A stretch of DNA of 64,000 nucleotides from Torreya grandis (GCA_037957365.1 JARHVA010001427.1:2267501-2331500), one strand, 5' to 3'; positions 37,201-49,620 are shown, counted from the first letter of the stretch. Program-made: numbers and translations. Notes: generated from the sequence alone by a model not told the origin.

Positions 37201-37471
37201 ATAAAACTCCCAAGTGCAACTTTAGGCTTTTATATACTTACTCTTGCAACTGTTGAACACCATGAAAATCTAATACTTTCATATATGATCAAAATGATTC
37301 TTAAGACACAAATAGACACAAGGACTAGGTTAGGCCATGACCCACTTAAAATGGCATATGAAATGACATCAAACAAAGCCACAATAGATTGATATTATAA
37401 AAGGCCCCTATAAAAGATTTTGACTATAGGGGGTTGATCCATTTTGGGTTGTGGGGAAAAAATGGTCAACA
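34288..37471 (-). repeat. TE3 5' LTR
   Basis: It is paired with 24760-27968. It carries the same 42-bp array (about 36480-36990) with a matching open minus-strand frame at 36480-36698, and a degraded copy of the 19-bp inverted repeat at 35941-36004. The element's promoter should lie in this LTR on the minus strand. Confidence 0.9.
36480..36990 (-). repeat. 42-bp tandem array in TE3 5' LTR
   Basis: It corresponds to 26950-27490 in the other LTR. The sense-strand frame 36480-36698 reads KLVLYKNPKGNFFNKV and SYELLLKGIFFKKV in successive 14-residue steps, the same order of variants as in the 3' LTR. The array was therefore present before insertion and copied into both LTRs. Confidence 0.85.
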
Positions 37472-39378
37472 ATTACTCATTTTAATAAAGTGACACACAA
37501 CATTTTTAACACAAAAAGTATTCTAAGTTAAATTAAGGTGTCAAATAGATGACATACTACCTCCTCAAATAATGGAGTAATGTAGACAAACAAACTTGTT
37601 CATGACATGGTATAAATAAATAAAATTATATTTAACACACAAAGCAACAAAAGAATAAATTAAAATAATAAAACTAAGTATATTTTACTAAATCCTTTAA
37701 AGGTGTGGCAAAGTGGGGTTGACTAAAAATTACAAGTTATGACCATCTAGATCGATCCTAAGTGTGGCTAACACAAGAGAAACATCACATCACTTGAGTT
37801 CATACCAATCAACTTATCATGAAAGGGTCTATTTATTTACATGATAATACCATCATTGGACTTCTCAGTGGTATCCCCTGGTTAACCAGACTTAACTCGA
37901 GCCTTCATTACTAAAGGAGAGGTTAGCCACTTAACCCCTTAGATCTATCACTATGCATTCCCATATTTATATTTCCTACCATGGAGCATCATTGAAACAC
38001 TATTGGGAGATGAATACCTAGGTCAATACTTCCTTAAAAAACCCATGAGAGGTAATGACATCCCCTTCACAAGCCAAAATTCATGAAAATAAAGACTAAG
38101 TAGAAAGACTTTAGGGTTGATTTTAGATCATCCAATACCATGTGGGTTTTAGGGAGAGCTTATAAAACTTTCATTATATGCCTTAAACTAGGCACTAAAT
38201 GTAATGAAAAGGCACTTTTGATCCCACATGTTCCCTATAGGGGATGGGGGAAGAGCATACACACATTATTCATTTTGTGAAAACACACAATCAACAAATA
38301 GTTTGTAAGCAATTGTGAATAAAATTTGGTTTTAGGAACCAAATTAAAATGTGATGATGTTATTTACTTGGCCCCTTAGCTTAAGTATAAAAAATTGAAA
38401 GAATTGAACAACACATCTTAAGCAAAAATAATCTATGTTCATTTTAAGCCTAGGATCTAAATGTTCAAGATTTAGCCTAAGTTTATTTTTAAATGCCAAA
38501 AATAAGTGTTTGAGACTTTAATATTTATTTTAAGCACTAAAAATGAAGCATTTTTAAGACTTATACTTTTAGATTTGTTTTAAACACCAATTTCTAAATG
38601 TGTAAGATTTAATATGTTCATTTTAGGACCTAAATTGAAATGTGTAAGATTTGATCAATTCCTTTTAAAATCCCAAAATAAAATGTTTGATTATTCTAAA
38701 CAAGAAAATTAGTGTTCTAAATCATGTCCATGACCTTCAATTTTTAGATAATAATGTCTTAATTTGAATCACTTTATTGTATGGACAAATTATGTTTGAA
38801 ATTTAGCTCTCAATTTTTATTTTTTAGACACATAGTGACCATAATTGATTAGAGATTACCAATGTCGGTTTAAGGCAACATGGCATTCAACTCATAGAGA
38901 ATTAATGCCAATCATGAAGAATCAATGTTCATTGATTAAGACCATCATTGATCACCTATGGACCTAAATACAAAACCATAAAAGATAAACACATTAAGTT
39001 AGGCCTTAGATAGATGAAAATTTGAGAAAAACTACAAGGCAAAGTTTAGTCAAAGATTTTAAATCCATTTGAAATCAAGAAATCACAAAAAAGACTGATA
39101 GAAATAATCAAAATGAAATTTTTATGAATGTTTTTACCCTATAATATATTTGTCAATAGCTACATAAAATAAAGCTTAGTTGGGAAGAATCATGGTTAGT
39201 TTAGGCCAAACTGATGTCAGTTGCACTTGACCATTGTCAGTCTCTGTGTAGATTCGAGAAATATAAAGAAAGCAAAATATGGCCAAAATAAGGTTAAAAT
39301 ACAATTTTAGAGAGATTTAAGCATCAATTTCTCAAATTTTGACTTGCATATTGATATCCTTACCAAGTGAGGTGGTCA
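37472..39378 (-). other. TE2 5' leader, part nearest primer-binding site
   Basis: Continuation of TE2 beyond the TE3 insertion. AT-rich with no coding motif. Block 38440-38700 repeats phrases such as taaatg-gtaagatttaat and ttttaagacc-aaa at irregular spacing, a weak internal repetition. Confidence 0.5.
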
Positions 39379-39379
39379 T

Positions 39380-39398
39380 GGTCCCATCGAGTGTGCCA
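39380..39398 (-). other. TE2 primer-binding site
   Basis: The minus strand reads TGGCACACTCGATGGGACC, separated from the LTR end (39401) by two bases, as in TE1. The site is complementary to the 3' end of a primer tRNA; I cannot name the tRNA with certainty. Confidence 0.8.
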
Positions 39399-39400
39399 TT

Positions 39401-40340
39401 TATGATCAAGAAATCCAAAAGGGTGGTTAGATCATAATGTAACTTCATAATGAAATTCAATCAAAATGAAAACAAACACACTAACATACATAACACTATC
39501 TTTCCTAGATAAAAGGGTGGAGTATGGTGAATAAAAAAAATTGAAAAATAAAAACTATAATGGAATAAAACATACCTTTCTTACCTTCCTTAAATGTTCC
39601 AAGAGATTTATTCATTTAGTTTGCTCAGCTTGTGCTCAAGAGATATTTGGAAAATGGAGTTGTGTGGCTCCTTCTCCCCTTGGCACCATGTTTTGGCTCA
39701 TGTTAGATTGATGTAGATTCATAGCTTGGATTATTATTTTGGAATTATAATATTATGGTCATACAAACTTGCTCAAAAACCTGCATTATAACACTATTAT
39801 GTTCAAGCTTTCTGAATGAGGAGATCTGGGCTTGTATTTATAGGTCTAAAACTAACCTCAACCCAAGGTGATTTAAGGTGTAGTTGGGGATTGGAATGGG
39901 TTAAAACCTTACCTTTTTTATTCAATTAACCCTAGTAGATTTAAAAGGTGTCCAAACCTCACGATTAGCAATGAATAGGCATGGGTGGGATATTTTGGAT
40001 TTTGGACAACTCACAAAAGATAATTATGAATTCCTTGATATTCTTTGATTTTTGAATTTCCTTTTTGATAATTCATTTAATTTCTCATGGATAATTCAAC
40101 TTAGGTATTGTATTTTTTTTTGCAATTTAATTAATTTTATTTAGGATTTTTGACATTTTAAATGATTTTAATTAATTGATGTGTGTATTTGTCCCATTTA
40201 ATTCATTTATAAGCCAATATTGCATGTTATAAAGCCAAATTTGAAATGTTAGAGATTATTAGGATTTATTGTAAAAGGTTATTACAAATCAATCTAAATT
40301 CTTGTATGAATCTATTGGTGGCCACTTTTATATGTCTATA
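39401..40340 (-). repeat. TE2 5' LTR
   Basis: It is paired with 11175-12107 and begins TATGATCAAG against TGTGATTAAG in the partner. Shared blocks include ccttggcaccatg and ggtgatttaaggtgta. It is immediately followed by the primer-binding site of TE0 at 40346. Confidence 0.9.
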
Positions 40341-40345
40341 GATCT

Positions 40346-40361
40346 TACTATCTAGAGAGCC
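40346..40361 (+). other. TE0 primer-binding site
   Basis: The plus strand reads TACTATCTAGAGAGCC, close to the initiator-Met tRNA primer site TGGTATCAGAGC with a few changes and inserted bases. It lies right after the TE2 insertion point, so TE2 landed between the LTR and this site. It supports plus-strand orientation for TE0. Confidence 0.5.
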
Positions 40362-40780
40362 ATAGCTTTCAATTCTAGAATTTGATGATTATTCTAGAAT
40401 CTCCTTCTTTCCTAATTTCAACCTATTCTAGATATAGAACTATATTAGAATTAGAAAAATCTAAGTACTTCACTTATTTGTTATTTTTATAGTTATCATA
40501 GTTTTACTTTCCATATTTATATTATCTCAACATAATAAATTAAGTGTATGCTTATATCTAATTTTAAAATCTAATTGGCTTGTTATATATATAATTATCA
40601 CCCTTGTGCCATTTTTTTCTATATAATTCTTTAATAATCTATATAACACGAAAATATAGATCCATTTTAGGTTTAAACATTTTTTGGACCCAATATTTGA
40701 ACATCAAAACCCTAATCATACCCTTTGGGATGCTTATTACCTAATTTATCCTAATCTTTATGTAATTCATATCTCTTATC
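40362..40780 (+). other. TE0 leader before gag
   Basis: AT-rich and stop-dense, with no motif. It ends at the first plausible gag start codon at 40781. Confidence 0.45.
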
Positions 40781-42600
40781 ATGGATGATATAGATTGTTA
40801 TGATGACTATGATTATGAAACTATCCAATTCCCCCTCAAGGAAGGAATTAAAATTGACTAATCTTTTATTCTTCAAAGCACTAAATCATGTAATATAAAA
40901 TCCTTGAATGGTGGTAATGTTATTCCTCTAATCAGGTCCATGCTCCACTAATTCAAGAGATGAGTTGATTCATCATAAGGAATAAAAAAATACGTTAGCC
41001 ATACTTCTTACACAAACATTAAACGACTCTGAAATTTGATACTTGTCAAATTATGGATACCAAGTCCAAAGATTAATCAAACATGATCAAGATACAACCC
41101 ACCCTATATATCCTAAGCATAACAATACAAATATGCAAGGTCTAGGGTTTTCAAAAACATCCTTGAGTTACCAAATAATAAATTCGACTAAACATTTACA
41201 TTTTACCAAAAAATTTGGCACATATGACTAAGAGGTTCCTTTATTTGATCATAAAAAATATAAAAAATACAAAAGGAGATTATGGTTGATGTGTAAATAA
41301 CTAATAAGGGGAACATGTCTTCAAGAAAATTGATTAAACCCCCCAAAATTCCTACATTTCCAAAAAATATCACTCTATTTAAAGGTGATGGTTTTTTACT
41401 ACCTTGATTTAAAACAAATTCTATATCAAAAAGGGTATCCTTAGAAATATTTTCCAAAGCTAAAATTGTTACACCCTTATAAAAAAAATGAAACAAATTA
41501 TTCAAATGGTACAATCTATTCAAATGATATACCAAACACACCAAATTTTAAATATCCCATACCATTACCAAAATGTCATAAATTTAGTGACCATGAACTT
41601 ACACTCATTATACATAAGGATGATGATACTCACATGCCTAGATTCAAAAGAGAGGTTGGGTTACAACCATTGCTAACACCTATGATAAAAACCTATATCC
41701 CCATGGAATATATAATGTTTATGATGAGCACTATTAGAGACCTTCAAAATCAAGTTTCTATACTCCAAACCCAAATTTTTTTCCATAATGATATTGCACA
41801 TGTTACCCTATTCAATAATCAACCTCATACATAATGTATAATTGAATAGATCCTTATCCCTAAGATTTTTAATTACCAAATTTAACTATATTTATGAGAT
41901 ACAAGGACCCATTAGAACATATGATCATCTATGTACATTCCTTTGGTCAATGGGCACAAGATGATAAACTATTGCTAAAAGTATTCCATATGAGTATTTG
42001 TGACGAGGCTCAAAATTGGTTCTACAGTTTACTAAAGGGTTCCTTACATATTTCATTATAATCAGAAGATGCATTCTTCATGGATTTATGTATCCATAAG
42101 GTGACAAAACTTATAATATAACATTTTCACAATTTCAAACAATATGATGATGAGTCCCTTTAAGATTATACTATTTGATTCAAAATTACATCTTATGAGT
42201 TAAAATTTAGACCCTTAGATTTGGAGTTGAAATTTATATGTAGTAGAGGCCTTATTTCAACATTAAAGGAAAGGACATTGCATAAATAATATAAATCATT
42301 TACCCATTTATATAATGATGTGCATAGATATGCTTCATTTATAATTACCCATTCCAGAAAACTTCACATATACCCCTCTAAATACAAAAAATTATCCATC
42401 AAACAAAGGAGGGAGATAGCTTACCTAAGGGTCATTATGAAAAAAAATGTGGTGTCCCTAATCTCTATATGACCAATTCTCAAATTTTACTCAACATGGG
42501 GCCAATTCAAGGTCCAAATCTTATGCAAGAATCTCATAATTTAACAACATAAAAAAATCCATTCCAATAAGATTTAACAATTACCTTATACATGGGTAGT
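40781..42600 (+). pseudogene. TE0 gag remnant
   Basis: This is the only plus-strand retrotransposon gene in the window. From ATG 40781 the frame reads MDDIDCYDDYDYETIQFPLK before a stop. The gag core is clear at about 41900-42060: DPLEHMIIYVHSFGQWAQDD, KLLLKVFHMSICDEAQNWFY and SLLKGSLHISL, matching the retrotransposon gag domain (F-------D--L--F--SL---A--WF-SL--GSI). A zinc-knuckle end, KGHYEKKCG, is read at 42427-42453 in a shifted frame. An island at 41466-41834 may be the variable amino part. Frames change at least twice. Confidence 0.8.
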
Positions 42601-43281
42601 GTTTTTTTGGGCATAACCATATTGATCCTACATAAGTAAAAACTACTTGAAATTTAAGACGCTTACAACCAATGGTATTTAATCCAAAAAACTTAAAAAA
42701 TAAAAGAGGTTGGAAAGAATCCTTAGGCAACATAATTTTACCGATTACTTATGGTCCTAAAGTGATTTAAACATAGGTTTGGGTTATGCGTACCACATCT
42801 CCATATGCATTTATACTAGGAACTATTTAGCTATACCAATGGAAGCAAAAATTAATCTAAATCAGCAAGGTATTTTCTTTCCTCACAAAGGAACATTAAC
42901 CCATATTTCATTTATGAAAGCATTACTTCTTCTACTACACATGTCAAATGTGAGGAGGAACATGCTATGTACCTTTTCAACCTATCCAATCATGATTCAA
43001 ACAATGTAAAAGATCCAAATTAAGGTTTTAAGGTTCAAAATGGGGAGATATATATGACCATCCATTGGATGGAATCATAGGATTATCTTTCCTCTTCAAA
43101 AATTCCATAAATACCAAAAAAAAAAAAATCAAAATTCCAAAAAACACTTTTTGGCACCTACATGTTCTATTAGTTCCTTGGCATCTATGTGTTAATTCCA
43201 TATTTATGGATGTCATACTCAATAACTCCTACATACACATACATGTAACACTTATAATTGAATGTGATACAAGCACACACA
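42601..43281 (+). other. TE0 region after gag
   Basis: An open plus-strand frame at 42779-43009 encodes 76 residues without a motif I recognise. A run of 12 A occurs near 43119. No protease or RT signal is seen before TE4 interrupts. Confidence 0.4.
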
Positions 43282-43286
43282 AATAC

Positions 43287-43640
43287 TGAGAGGATCCTCC
43301 TACAAAAAATTAATGAAAATGCATGAAATAACAGATTTTTTTAATGAAAGTGCATGACATAATAGATTTATATAATTATTAAAAACACCAAATGGATTAT
43401 ATTTATCATAGGCCAATTTTAGGGAGAAATATACTTTATTCAATCTCAATACAATAAATTTTTGGATGCCTTCATTGACCTCAACACTTACTTATATACC
43501 AAGTCTAACATAAGCAACTACTACTTCCCATGAATGTGGAATAAAATAAAATTCTCACAAGATGACTTAAAAATCATATGTGTCCATAGAAACTACTATA
43601 CTAACAAATTAAAGAGAAGGGTTAGCATGGGTTCCTAACA
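43287..43640 (-). repeat. TE4 3' LTR
   Basis: It is paired with 49621-49944, sharing ggatgccttcatt and ctcaacacttacttatata. On the minus strand it begins TGTTAGGAACCC. It is 30 bp longer than its partner because taatgaaa-gtgcatga is duplicated near 43310-43350. Confidence 0.93.
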
Positions 43641-43651
43641 TCCCCTCCCTC
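43641..43651 (-). other. TE4 polypurine tract
   Basis: The minus strand reads GAGGGAGGGGA immediately before the LTR start TGTTAGG. It is an unmutated plus-strand primer. Confidence 0.9.
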
Positions 43652-43840
43652 ATAGAAAAATCTTTATCTTCAAAGCTTCAGATGTGGGAATTGGTGCTTA
43701 ATTTGAAATAGTGGTTCCCATGTTGCATCATCTAGTTGCATTCTATGCTACTAAATTAATACCTATGTGATGGATCATGAATGAATTTGTCATGTGGACC
43801 TATCTAAGATTGCCTATAACTTAATAAAGATGGATCATTA
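43652..43840 (-). pseudogene. TE4 chromodomain remnant
   Basis: The minus strand reads AILDRST, then VLI, stops, and HRMQLDDATWEPLFQIKHQFPH. ILDR and DATWE are hallmarks of the chromodomain at the end of chromovirus integrases (W-----DATWE). The domain binds modified histone tails and targets integration to heterochromatin. Several stops break it. Confidence 0.75.
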
Positions 43841-45000
43841 ATTATCAAGTTCTAATAAAATAGTTTTCACTTTGATGTTTATGCCAAGAACTTTCTTTAG
43901 ATAAGAGACATGAAATACTGAGTGAACTCAAGAAAAATATGGGAGATCCAACTTATAAGCAACTAACCTAATATTTTGAGAACCTTATATGGCCCATATA
44001 ACTTGGGAGTTAGCTTATGATGCCATTTGAGTTTTAGGGAAGATTGTCTGTATGGTTGTAGGAAAATAAAAACCATATCACCTACCTAGAAATTGCCCTT
44101 GAAATTATGCTAATCAACTTATTATTTCATTCTAATTTTTGTCATATGAATATTACCTCATAGGGTGCTAAGGATCTGATCCTAGTTTTGGAAAATCATG
44201 TTGATTACTTGAATTGGTGAACTACTAGGGGTGTATAGAAGGAACATTGGTGGTGATTGACCATAGACTGCTTCACATAGAGTAATTTTAGTTTAAGTGT
44301 GGTAGGAGGTATTATACCACAATCCAATGAGAGGGATCCACTTTGCCCACTGATGTTGTTATTCTAAGGTGAAGCAACAAAGGAAATTTTCCAAGCATTT
44401 GTTGACAATTTTAGTCTATCTATTTATTTGTGGATGATACCCAAAAATCATATTCAGTTGGGTGTTGATGCATCAAAATAGTTATATACAAAAAATCTAG
44501 TGAAATTTGTATCATGATCTCAGATAATGGAATAATGAATTTCATGAAGATGGAAAATTTGGTCCAAGAAAATTTATGCAATTGTGAAGGTAGTATAGGG
44601 ATGGCTGAAGGCACAAAAATTACTATATTTAGAGAGGTGATCAACCATAACCAATATCACTATTTTCCCTCCAAATTTAGGGAACATATTAATGAAATCC
44701 ATATGAATATCTATCCAAATCCTGGTAGGAATTGGAAAGGGTTTGAGCAACCCAAGAATGAGTGTTATTTCACCCTTGTTACATTGGTAGGTATCATATT
44801 AAGGCACCATCTATTTAATTGCCTTTTTCATTCCCTTCTAAAAGAAGTTACATCATGCCCACTCATAATTTTCAAGAAACCTAAGTTACCTATGGATGAA
44901 GAAGCATGAAATTCATATAATATATCCTACTAAAGATATATGCTTTGGGGAATCACCAGAAAACCCTTACATCATAGAGAAGCACCATCCCAAGAATAAT
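43841..45000 (-). pseudogene. TE4 integrase remnant
   Basis: The minus-strand core at about 44720-44600 reads IDIHMDFINMFPKFGGKIVI, then VMVDHLSKYSNFCAF, with the first catalytic Asp in HMDF and the family pattern W--ISMDFI---P. The carboxy end at about 44100-43950 reads VGDMVFIFLQPYRQSS and LKLKWHHKL, the GDMV-L-LQPYRQ-S block. The zinc finger lies at 44780-44960 with changes. Several stops occur. It is followed by the chromodomain. Confidence 0.85.
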
Positions 45001-45580
45001 GTGGTATAGTAGAGGGGTTAGTGGCCAACTATTGAATGATTTGAGATAATGAGGATTCATTGATATACCCCTACTATAAAACATCCAATAAATTTGGAAT
45101 AGGCATGAAAATATCTAAAAGGGAATCTTGGTCTACAAATATGTGAGACAAAGCATCAGACACAATGCTATCATTACCCTTCTTGTAAGTGATCTCATAG
45201 TCATAACCCATGAGTTTGTTGACCAATTTTTGTTGTGATGGGGTAGAGACCCATTGTTATAGGAAATATTTTAGAATTTGGTGATCAGTTTTAATGCAAA
45301 AATGATTCCCCGGTAGTTACGGCTGCCACTTCTATACTTCAAGAAAAAATGGCCATCATTTGCTTCTCATAAGTAGACACTACTAAATTATTGATAGAAA
45401 GGGATTTGTTGGTGAATGAAATGGGGAATAATTCTTGGAGAAAAACAACACAAATTCCATCTGCATAAGCATTTCTCTTGATAGTGAAGGTTTTGGAAAA
45501 ATTTGGCATAGCTAGAATAGGTGTAGTACACATAGCTTATTTCAATTCTTCAAATGCACACTTAATAACTTGTGTCCATG
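45001..45580 (-). pseudogene. TE4 RNase H remnant
   Basis: 45339-45533 encodes TPILAMPNFSKTFTIKRNAYADG and PISFTNKSLSINNLVVSTYEKQ, matching the family (PVLALPDFSK-F--E-DAS--G, then P-AF-SK-LS------STYEKE). The first catalytic Asp of DAS is Asn. It continues to about 45001 with stops. Confidence 0.85.
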
Positions 45581-46430
45581 TAAAGGTATCCTTTTTTAAC
45601 ATAGCTATCAAAAAATATACAATCTTCTTATAATCCTTGAAAAACTTATGATATTATCCATTTAACCCCAAAAAACCATAAAGGCTCTTGAGTGTTTGAG
45701 GATGAGGCCAATTTATCATGGTAGCTATTTTTTTGGGATCTACCCAAACCCCTTGGGTTGAAACAATATGCCTAATATACTCCACTTTCTCTTGGTAAAA
45801 ATCACATTTGGACTATTTTTATTATAAATTATGATCATAGAGAAGTTACACTATGAGCTCTAAATATTGGAAATGCTTAGAACATGTTTTACTATAGATA
45901 AGGATATCATTAAAGAATACCAAAATGAATTTCTATAGGTATGGCCAAAATATTTTATTCATCAATGCCTAGAATGTTGAAGGAGTATTAGTGAGGCCAA
46001 AGGGCATGATCAAAAACTCATAATGGCCATCATCCATGTGAAAATATATCTTAGGGACATCATCCTCATGAAGTTATATTTGGTGATATCCAGAGTAGAG
46101 ATCCAACTTGGAAAAAAAATGAGAACCATGAAGATCATCAAGAATCTCATCAATAATAGGGATTAGGAACTTATCCTTGATTGTGATGTGACTAAGTACT
46201 TGAGAATTAATTTAGAGGCACCATGACCCATATTTTTTTGGATAAGGAAAACTAGGGAATAATATGGGTTGGTACTATGGAAAATAATGCCTTGCTTTAG
46301 TAAGTCTTGAATGAGCATCTCAATCTTAGTATTTTGATAAAATGGGTAGTGGTAGGGTCTAATGTTGTAAGGAATGCTTCTAGGAATTATCTAAATATAG
46401 TGTTCTTATGGTCATGAAGATGGAAATCCC
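45581..46430 (-). pseudogene. TE4 reverse transcriptase remnant
   Basis: Around 45930-45600 the minus strand reads FILVFFNDILIYSK, KQSKCDFYQEKVEYIRHIVS, GVWVDPKKIATMINWPHPQTLKSL and GFLGLNG. The catalytic box near 45903-45917 is FFND rather than YVDD, so the first catalytic Asp is lost. Upstream palm blocks extend to about 46430. Confidence 0.88.
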
Positions 46431-47130
46431 ACTAGTTCAACAAAGACACATGCATACCTATGAAAATTGGCTTTTAGATTAGAAGGAATAGTGGAGACCA
46501 TTGATGGTTACATTTGAATGGAAAGGATTTGGGAAATGACACCATGTGAATTATTCTTAAGAATATTTTCCATGAAATATGAACTTATGATGCTGAGAGA
46601 CTCTAGGTGTAAGCCTTTCAATGTGTTTTTTCCCATTATCTAAAAATTACATCCAAAGTTTAGTAAAATCCCATAAGATGGGTCCAAGTGTATATAACCA
46701 TTGCGCTCCCCATAAAACATCACATCCACCTAAGGGTAAGGAAAACATGTTAGATAACAAGTTATAATATCCAATAGAGATATGCACATTATAACACTTC
46801 CTTTTGCAAGGTAATGTGCCCCCATTGGCAATCATAACTTCAAATTTGGAGCAAGGATGGATGAAGCAATCAGCCTATTTGGAAATTTGAGGGTCAATTA
46901 AATTATGAGTGATACCAAAATCAATGAGTATTATGAGAGGGATCTTATTAAAATAACCCCTAACTCATATGATTTATGGGATGGTGACTCCTACTAAGGT
47001 ATGGAAAGAGATCTCTAGTTGGTCTTTTTGAGAAGCAGGTTCCATAATTAGTTGAGATTCTTCTAAATCATCTTCTATATCATGAGCATCTTCTTAAAAT
47101 TTAGTTTTAGGTAGAGAGTCCACATCTAGA
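46431..47130 (-). pseudogene. TE4 protease and protease-RT junction
   Basis: 46647-46835 encodes IANGGTLPCKRKCYNVHISIG and FSLPLGGCDVLWGAQWL, the conserved segment just after the protease active site in chromoviruses (VANG--L-C-G----V-------F-------G-DVVLG-QWL). The preceding active-site region, to about 47000, is broken. Confidence 0.8.
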
Positions 47131-48280
47131 AAGTAGACCTTTTGTTTGAAACATTAATGTCCATGAGTTAATTTGTCATCATAATTATAACATAGTCCTT
47201 TTTATCTACGTGTTTGCATCTCTACTTTAGTTAAATGCTTGATATGAGTGGTTATGGGGCTTGGCATTATTTGAGATCATTATGGATTTATATTTTTGAA
47301 TGGGGAAAAATTGGATTTGAATCACTACTAAGTTTTGATATTGTCCTCTACCAACTTATCCAACCCTAGGGCTTCCATCATTATATTGGGCTAGAAAATT
47401 TTGACCTCAAATTGAATTACTTCCTTCAGTCCAATAAAAAAGCAACTATTGATAAATTCATTAGATAATCCCTCTATGTGACTAGCCAATTTTTTAAATT
47501 TGGTTTGATATTCTCTCATGATTCTTATTTGGTGAAGTTTAGTGGGTGTTCTAGTGAAGTCATCAAAATCACTAGGGCCAAACCATTACAAAATGAGTAT
47601 GTAAAAATCATTCTAAAAAATGTATTTCAATCTGAGGTCAAAATGTTTTGGCCCAACATGATGATGGAAGTGGGACTTTGTTGGCATCATATTACAAGTG
47701 AAAGGATACAAGTGGGACTTTGTTGGCATGAAAATTATTATGCAGACTAAAATATTATTTTGCCTGATAGATCCATCTAGTCATATCTACACCATTGAAT
47801 CGAGGAAAATTAAGCTTTGGCCAACAAAAATTATTGGAAGAATAAAACCTAGTGTCTGAAGAGGACTCTATATGTCATCTATTTTTCAAGGTGGTATGTT
47901 AAAGATTGAGACTGAGAATTTTTTAATCAAGATATTTGATTTGGGTCTTAAGGGTGGTAATTTCATCCTCCATGTTTTTTATCCTATTTCGGTTACTACT
48001 ATGGTGATAACAAGAGATTTTTTTTTCAATGGGTAGGAAAAATATAGATAAGACACATTTAGTAAGGAATTTTTTTAATTTAGGTCAAATCAAAAAGGGT
48101 AAATGTAATTTTACTAATTTTTTTGCATAGTGGGAGTATGATCGATGAAGGTGAGGAAAATTTTAGAAGTAACAATGAAAAAATTGGAAAGTTTATCAAA
48201 GAGGGACAAAGGAGTAGATGATCCAAAACTCTGAAGTTCTAGTTGATGAAAATTTCAAGAACATATAAATAACACAGTAA
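47131..48280 (-). pseudogene. TE4 gag remnant
   Basis: The minus strand near 47470-47330 reads FFIGLKEVIQFEVK and then MMEALGLDKLVED, typical of the end of chromovirus gag (FI-GL---I--EV-----------A--LA). A Cys-rich area at about 47160-47230 (the minus reading contains CYN and H) may be the zinc knuckle. No long frame is left. Confidence 0.6.
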
Positions 48281-49604
48281 CAATGAATTCTCTAAGAAGA
48301 GATGTATTATTACTCAAGATCATAATACAACTATATGTTTTTCTCCAGGAAGAGATGTCTGATTTTCCATTTCATGTTACATATTCATTTATACCTATTT
48401 TTAAAGTAGGGGGAGGATGTGGAAGGTCACCAATCTCAAGGGAGAATAAGTGGTTTGACTTCCACACTTTAAAATGATATAGAATTCGAGGAATTACTAT
48501 TTTTAAAAACTTACTATTTTTAGACTACACTACTAAAATTGAAATTTGGGGCACTTTCATTAGGTTTTTTGGGGTCAAACTTCATTAAGTAGAGTTCCAT
48601 GCCATCTCATATATTTCTTCTCATTCTTATCTTTCCAACGGTTAAAATGGTGAGTCAATTGGAGCTACGAGGCAAAAGTTATGGCTCTTGAAAGTTCCGT
48701 CATCAATTGGGGTGGAACTGTCACCCAAATTGTCACCTAAATTGTTTCTTAGATCAGTATAAAAGGGAGATGATTATTTTGGAATTTTTTTGAGACAAGC
48801 ATATACAAATATAATTTAGGGCAAAACCTAAAAAAAGGGGAGATTGATATTTGTGGGAATTAGGAGTGGAATCAAGATATTGGACCTCAAGAAGAAAATG
48901 TGGAGAATAGAATTTAAGGTGTTTGGATAATGTTTGAGGATCAATAAGTATAAAAATGGAGAGAAATGGTAAAAAAATTACTCTAAGTTTTTTGATAGTC
49001 TATTGGGAATATTTTGAAATTGATATGATAAGTCTTATGATACTCTACTGGTAATATTCATAGATATGAGATGGTAGTTTTCTAATACTCTACTGGTAAT
49101 ATGCTAAAACTAGTATGAAAAGTCTTCTGATACTCTGTTGGTAATATGTGAAGATCTGATATGGCAAGTTTTTTGATACTCCATTGGTAATATTCTAAAA
49201 TTTATAGAAATGGGACCCAAGTTTCCACAACTATCTAAGGTTTTAAAGATATCTATCTAGCCACCAATTCCATCTGAGTAAGTACCACTCTCTACAAAAA
49301 ATTTGGCCACAAATTTACTCCTAAATGATAGCTCTTGGTTTTCCTCATGAGTGGGAACTAGTCAATCAAGATGGGGCCATTTCCCTTTTCACTGATAGGT
49401 CCTCTCAATGGTGCAACTACATAGAGTTACATGTGGTACTCATCATAATGAGTTTTAGGGCTTATGCCCAAACACTTCCCATATTTATGTAGACAGGTAT
49501 TTACCCTAGTTTGAAATAGATTATTGTGATACAAAAAATCACTTAAATGAAGTATGTATTAGAATATAAAAACACTTTTGATAGAATTTTTTTGGCCCTA
49601 AAAA
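48281..49604 (-). other. TE4 5' leader
   Basis: Between gag and primer-binding site. It contains the 45-bp tandem array at 48985-49205. Near 48600-48760 the minus strand has short paired segments (ttccaacgg and gttccgtc neighbourhoods), but I cannot support a defined structure. Confidence 0.5.
48985..49205. repeat. 45-bp tandem array in TE4 leader
   Basis: Five copies of a unit with the core gatactctactggtaatat. The tactcta marker falls at 48996, 49041, 49086, 49131 and 49177, a 45-46 bp period. The outermost copies are the most diverged. Confidence 0.9.
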
Positions 49605-49618
49605 GAGCTCTAGTACTA
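49605..49618 (-). other. TE4 primer-binding site
   Basis: The minus strand reads TAGTACTAGAGCTC two bases inside the LTR. It matches the initiator-Met tRNA site TGGTATCAGAGC with few changes. Confidence 0.85.
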
Positions 49619-49620
49619 TA

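Larger units (their letters stand above)
24760..37471 (-). mobile_element. TE3: long-LTR Ty3/gypsy element nested in TE2
   Basis: A complete element of 12.7 kb with 3.2-kb direct LTRs. The minus-strand order is 5' LTR, primer-binding site, gag, protease, an extra RNase H, RT, RNase H, integrase, 3' LTR. The flanking bases ATCAC (24755-24759) and ATTAC (37472-37476) look like a target duplication with one transition. In a 145-bp LTR stretch compared by eye, about one base in eight differs, so it is old but younger than TE2, its host. Gag, protease, RT and integrase islands are longer here than in TE1 or TE2. Confidence 0.88.
11175..40340 (-). mobile_element. TE2: Tat-type retrotransposon nested in TE0
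   Basis: Direct LTRs of about 935 bp lie at 11175-12107 and 39401-40340. On the minus strand the order is 5' LTR, primer-binding site, long leader (split by TE3), gag, protease, RT, RNase H, second RNase H, integrase, long 3' untranslated region, polypurine tract and 3' LTR. The element is about 16.4 kb without TE3. The flanking five bases are GACGT (11170-11174) and GATCT (40341-40345), a weak candidate target duplication with three matches. Pol is closely related to TE1. Confidence 0.85.

Noticed and set aside
37472..39378. An additional nested element hidden in the TE2 leader, because the leader is long
   Set aside because: I found no paired repeats, primer site or coding motif to support one; a long leader is possible in Tat-type elements.
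41203..41544. A 113-residue minus-strand frame overlapping TE0 gag
   Set aside because: It opposes the gag direction, has no family motif and overlaps sequence that reads as gag-like on the plus strand.
44514..44909. A 131-residue plus-strand open frame inside TE4
   Set aside because: The opposite strand reads as the TE4 integrase core with family motifs, so the plus-strand frame is a shadow.
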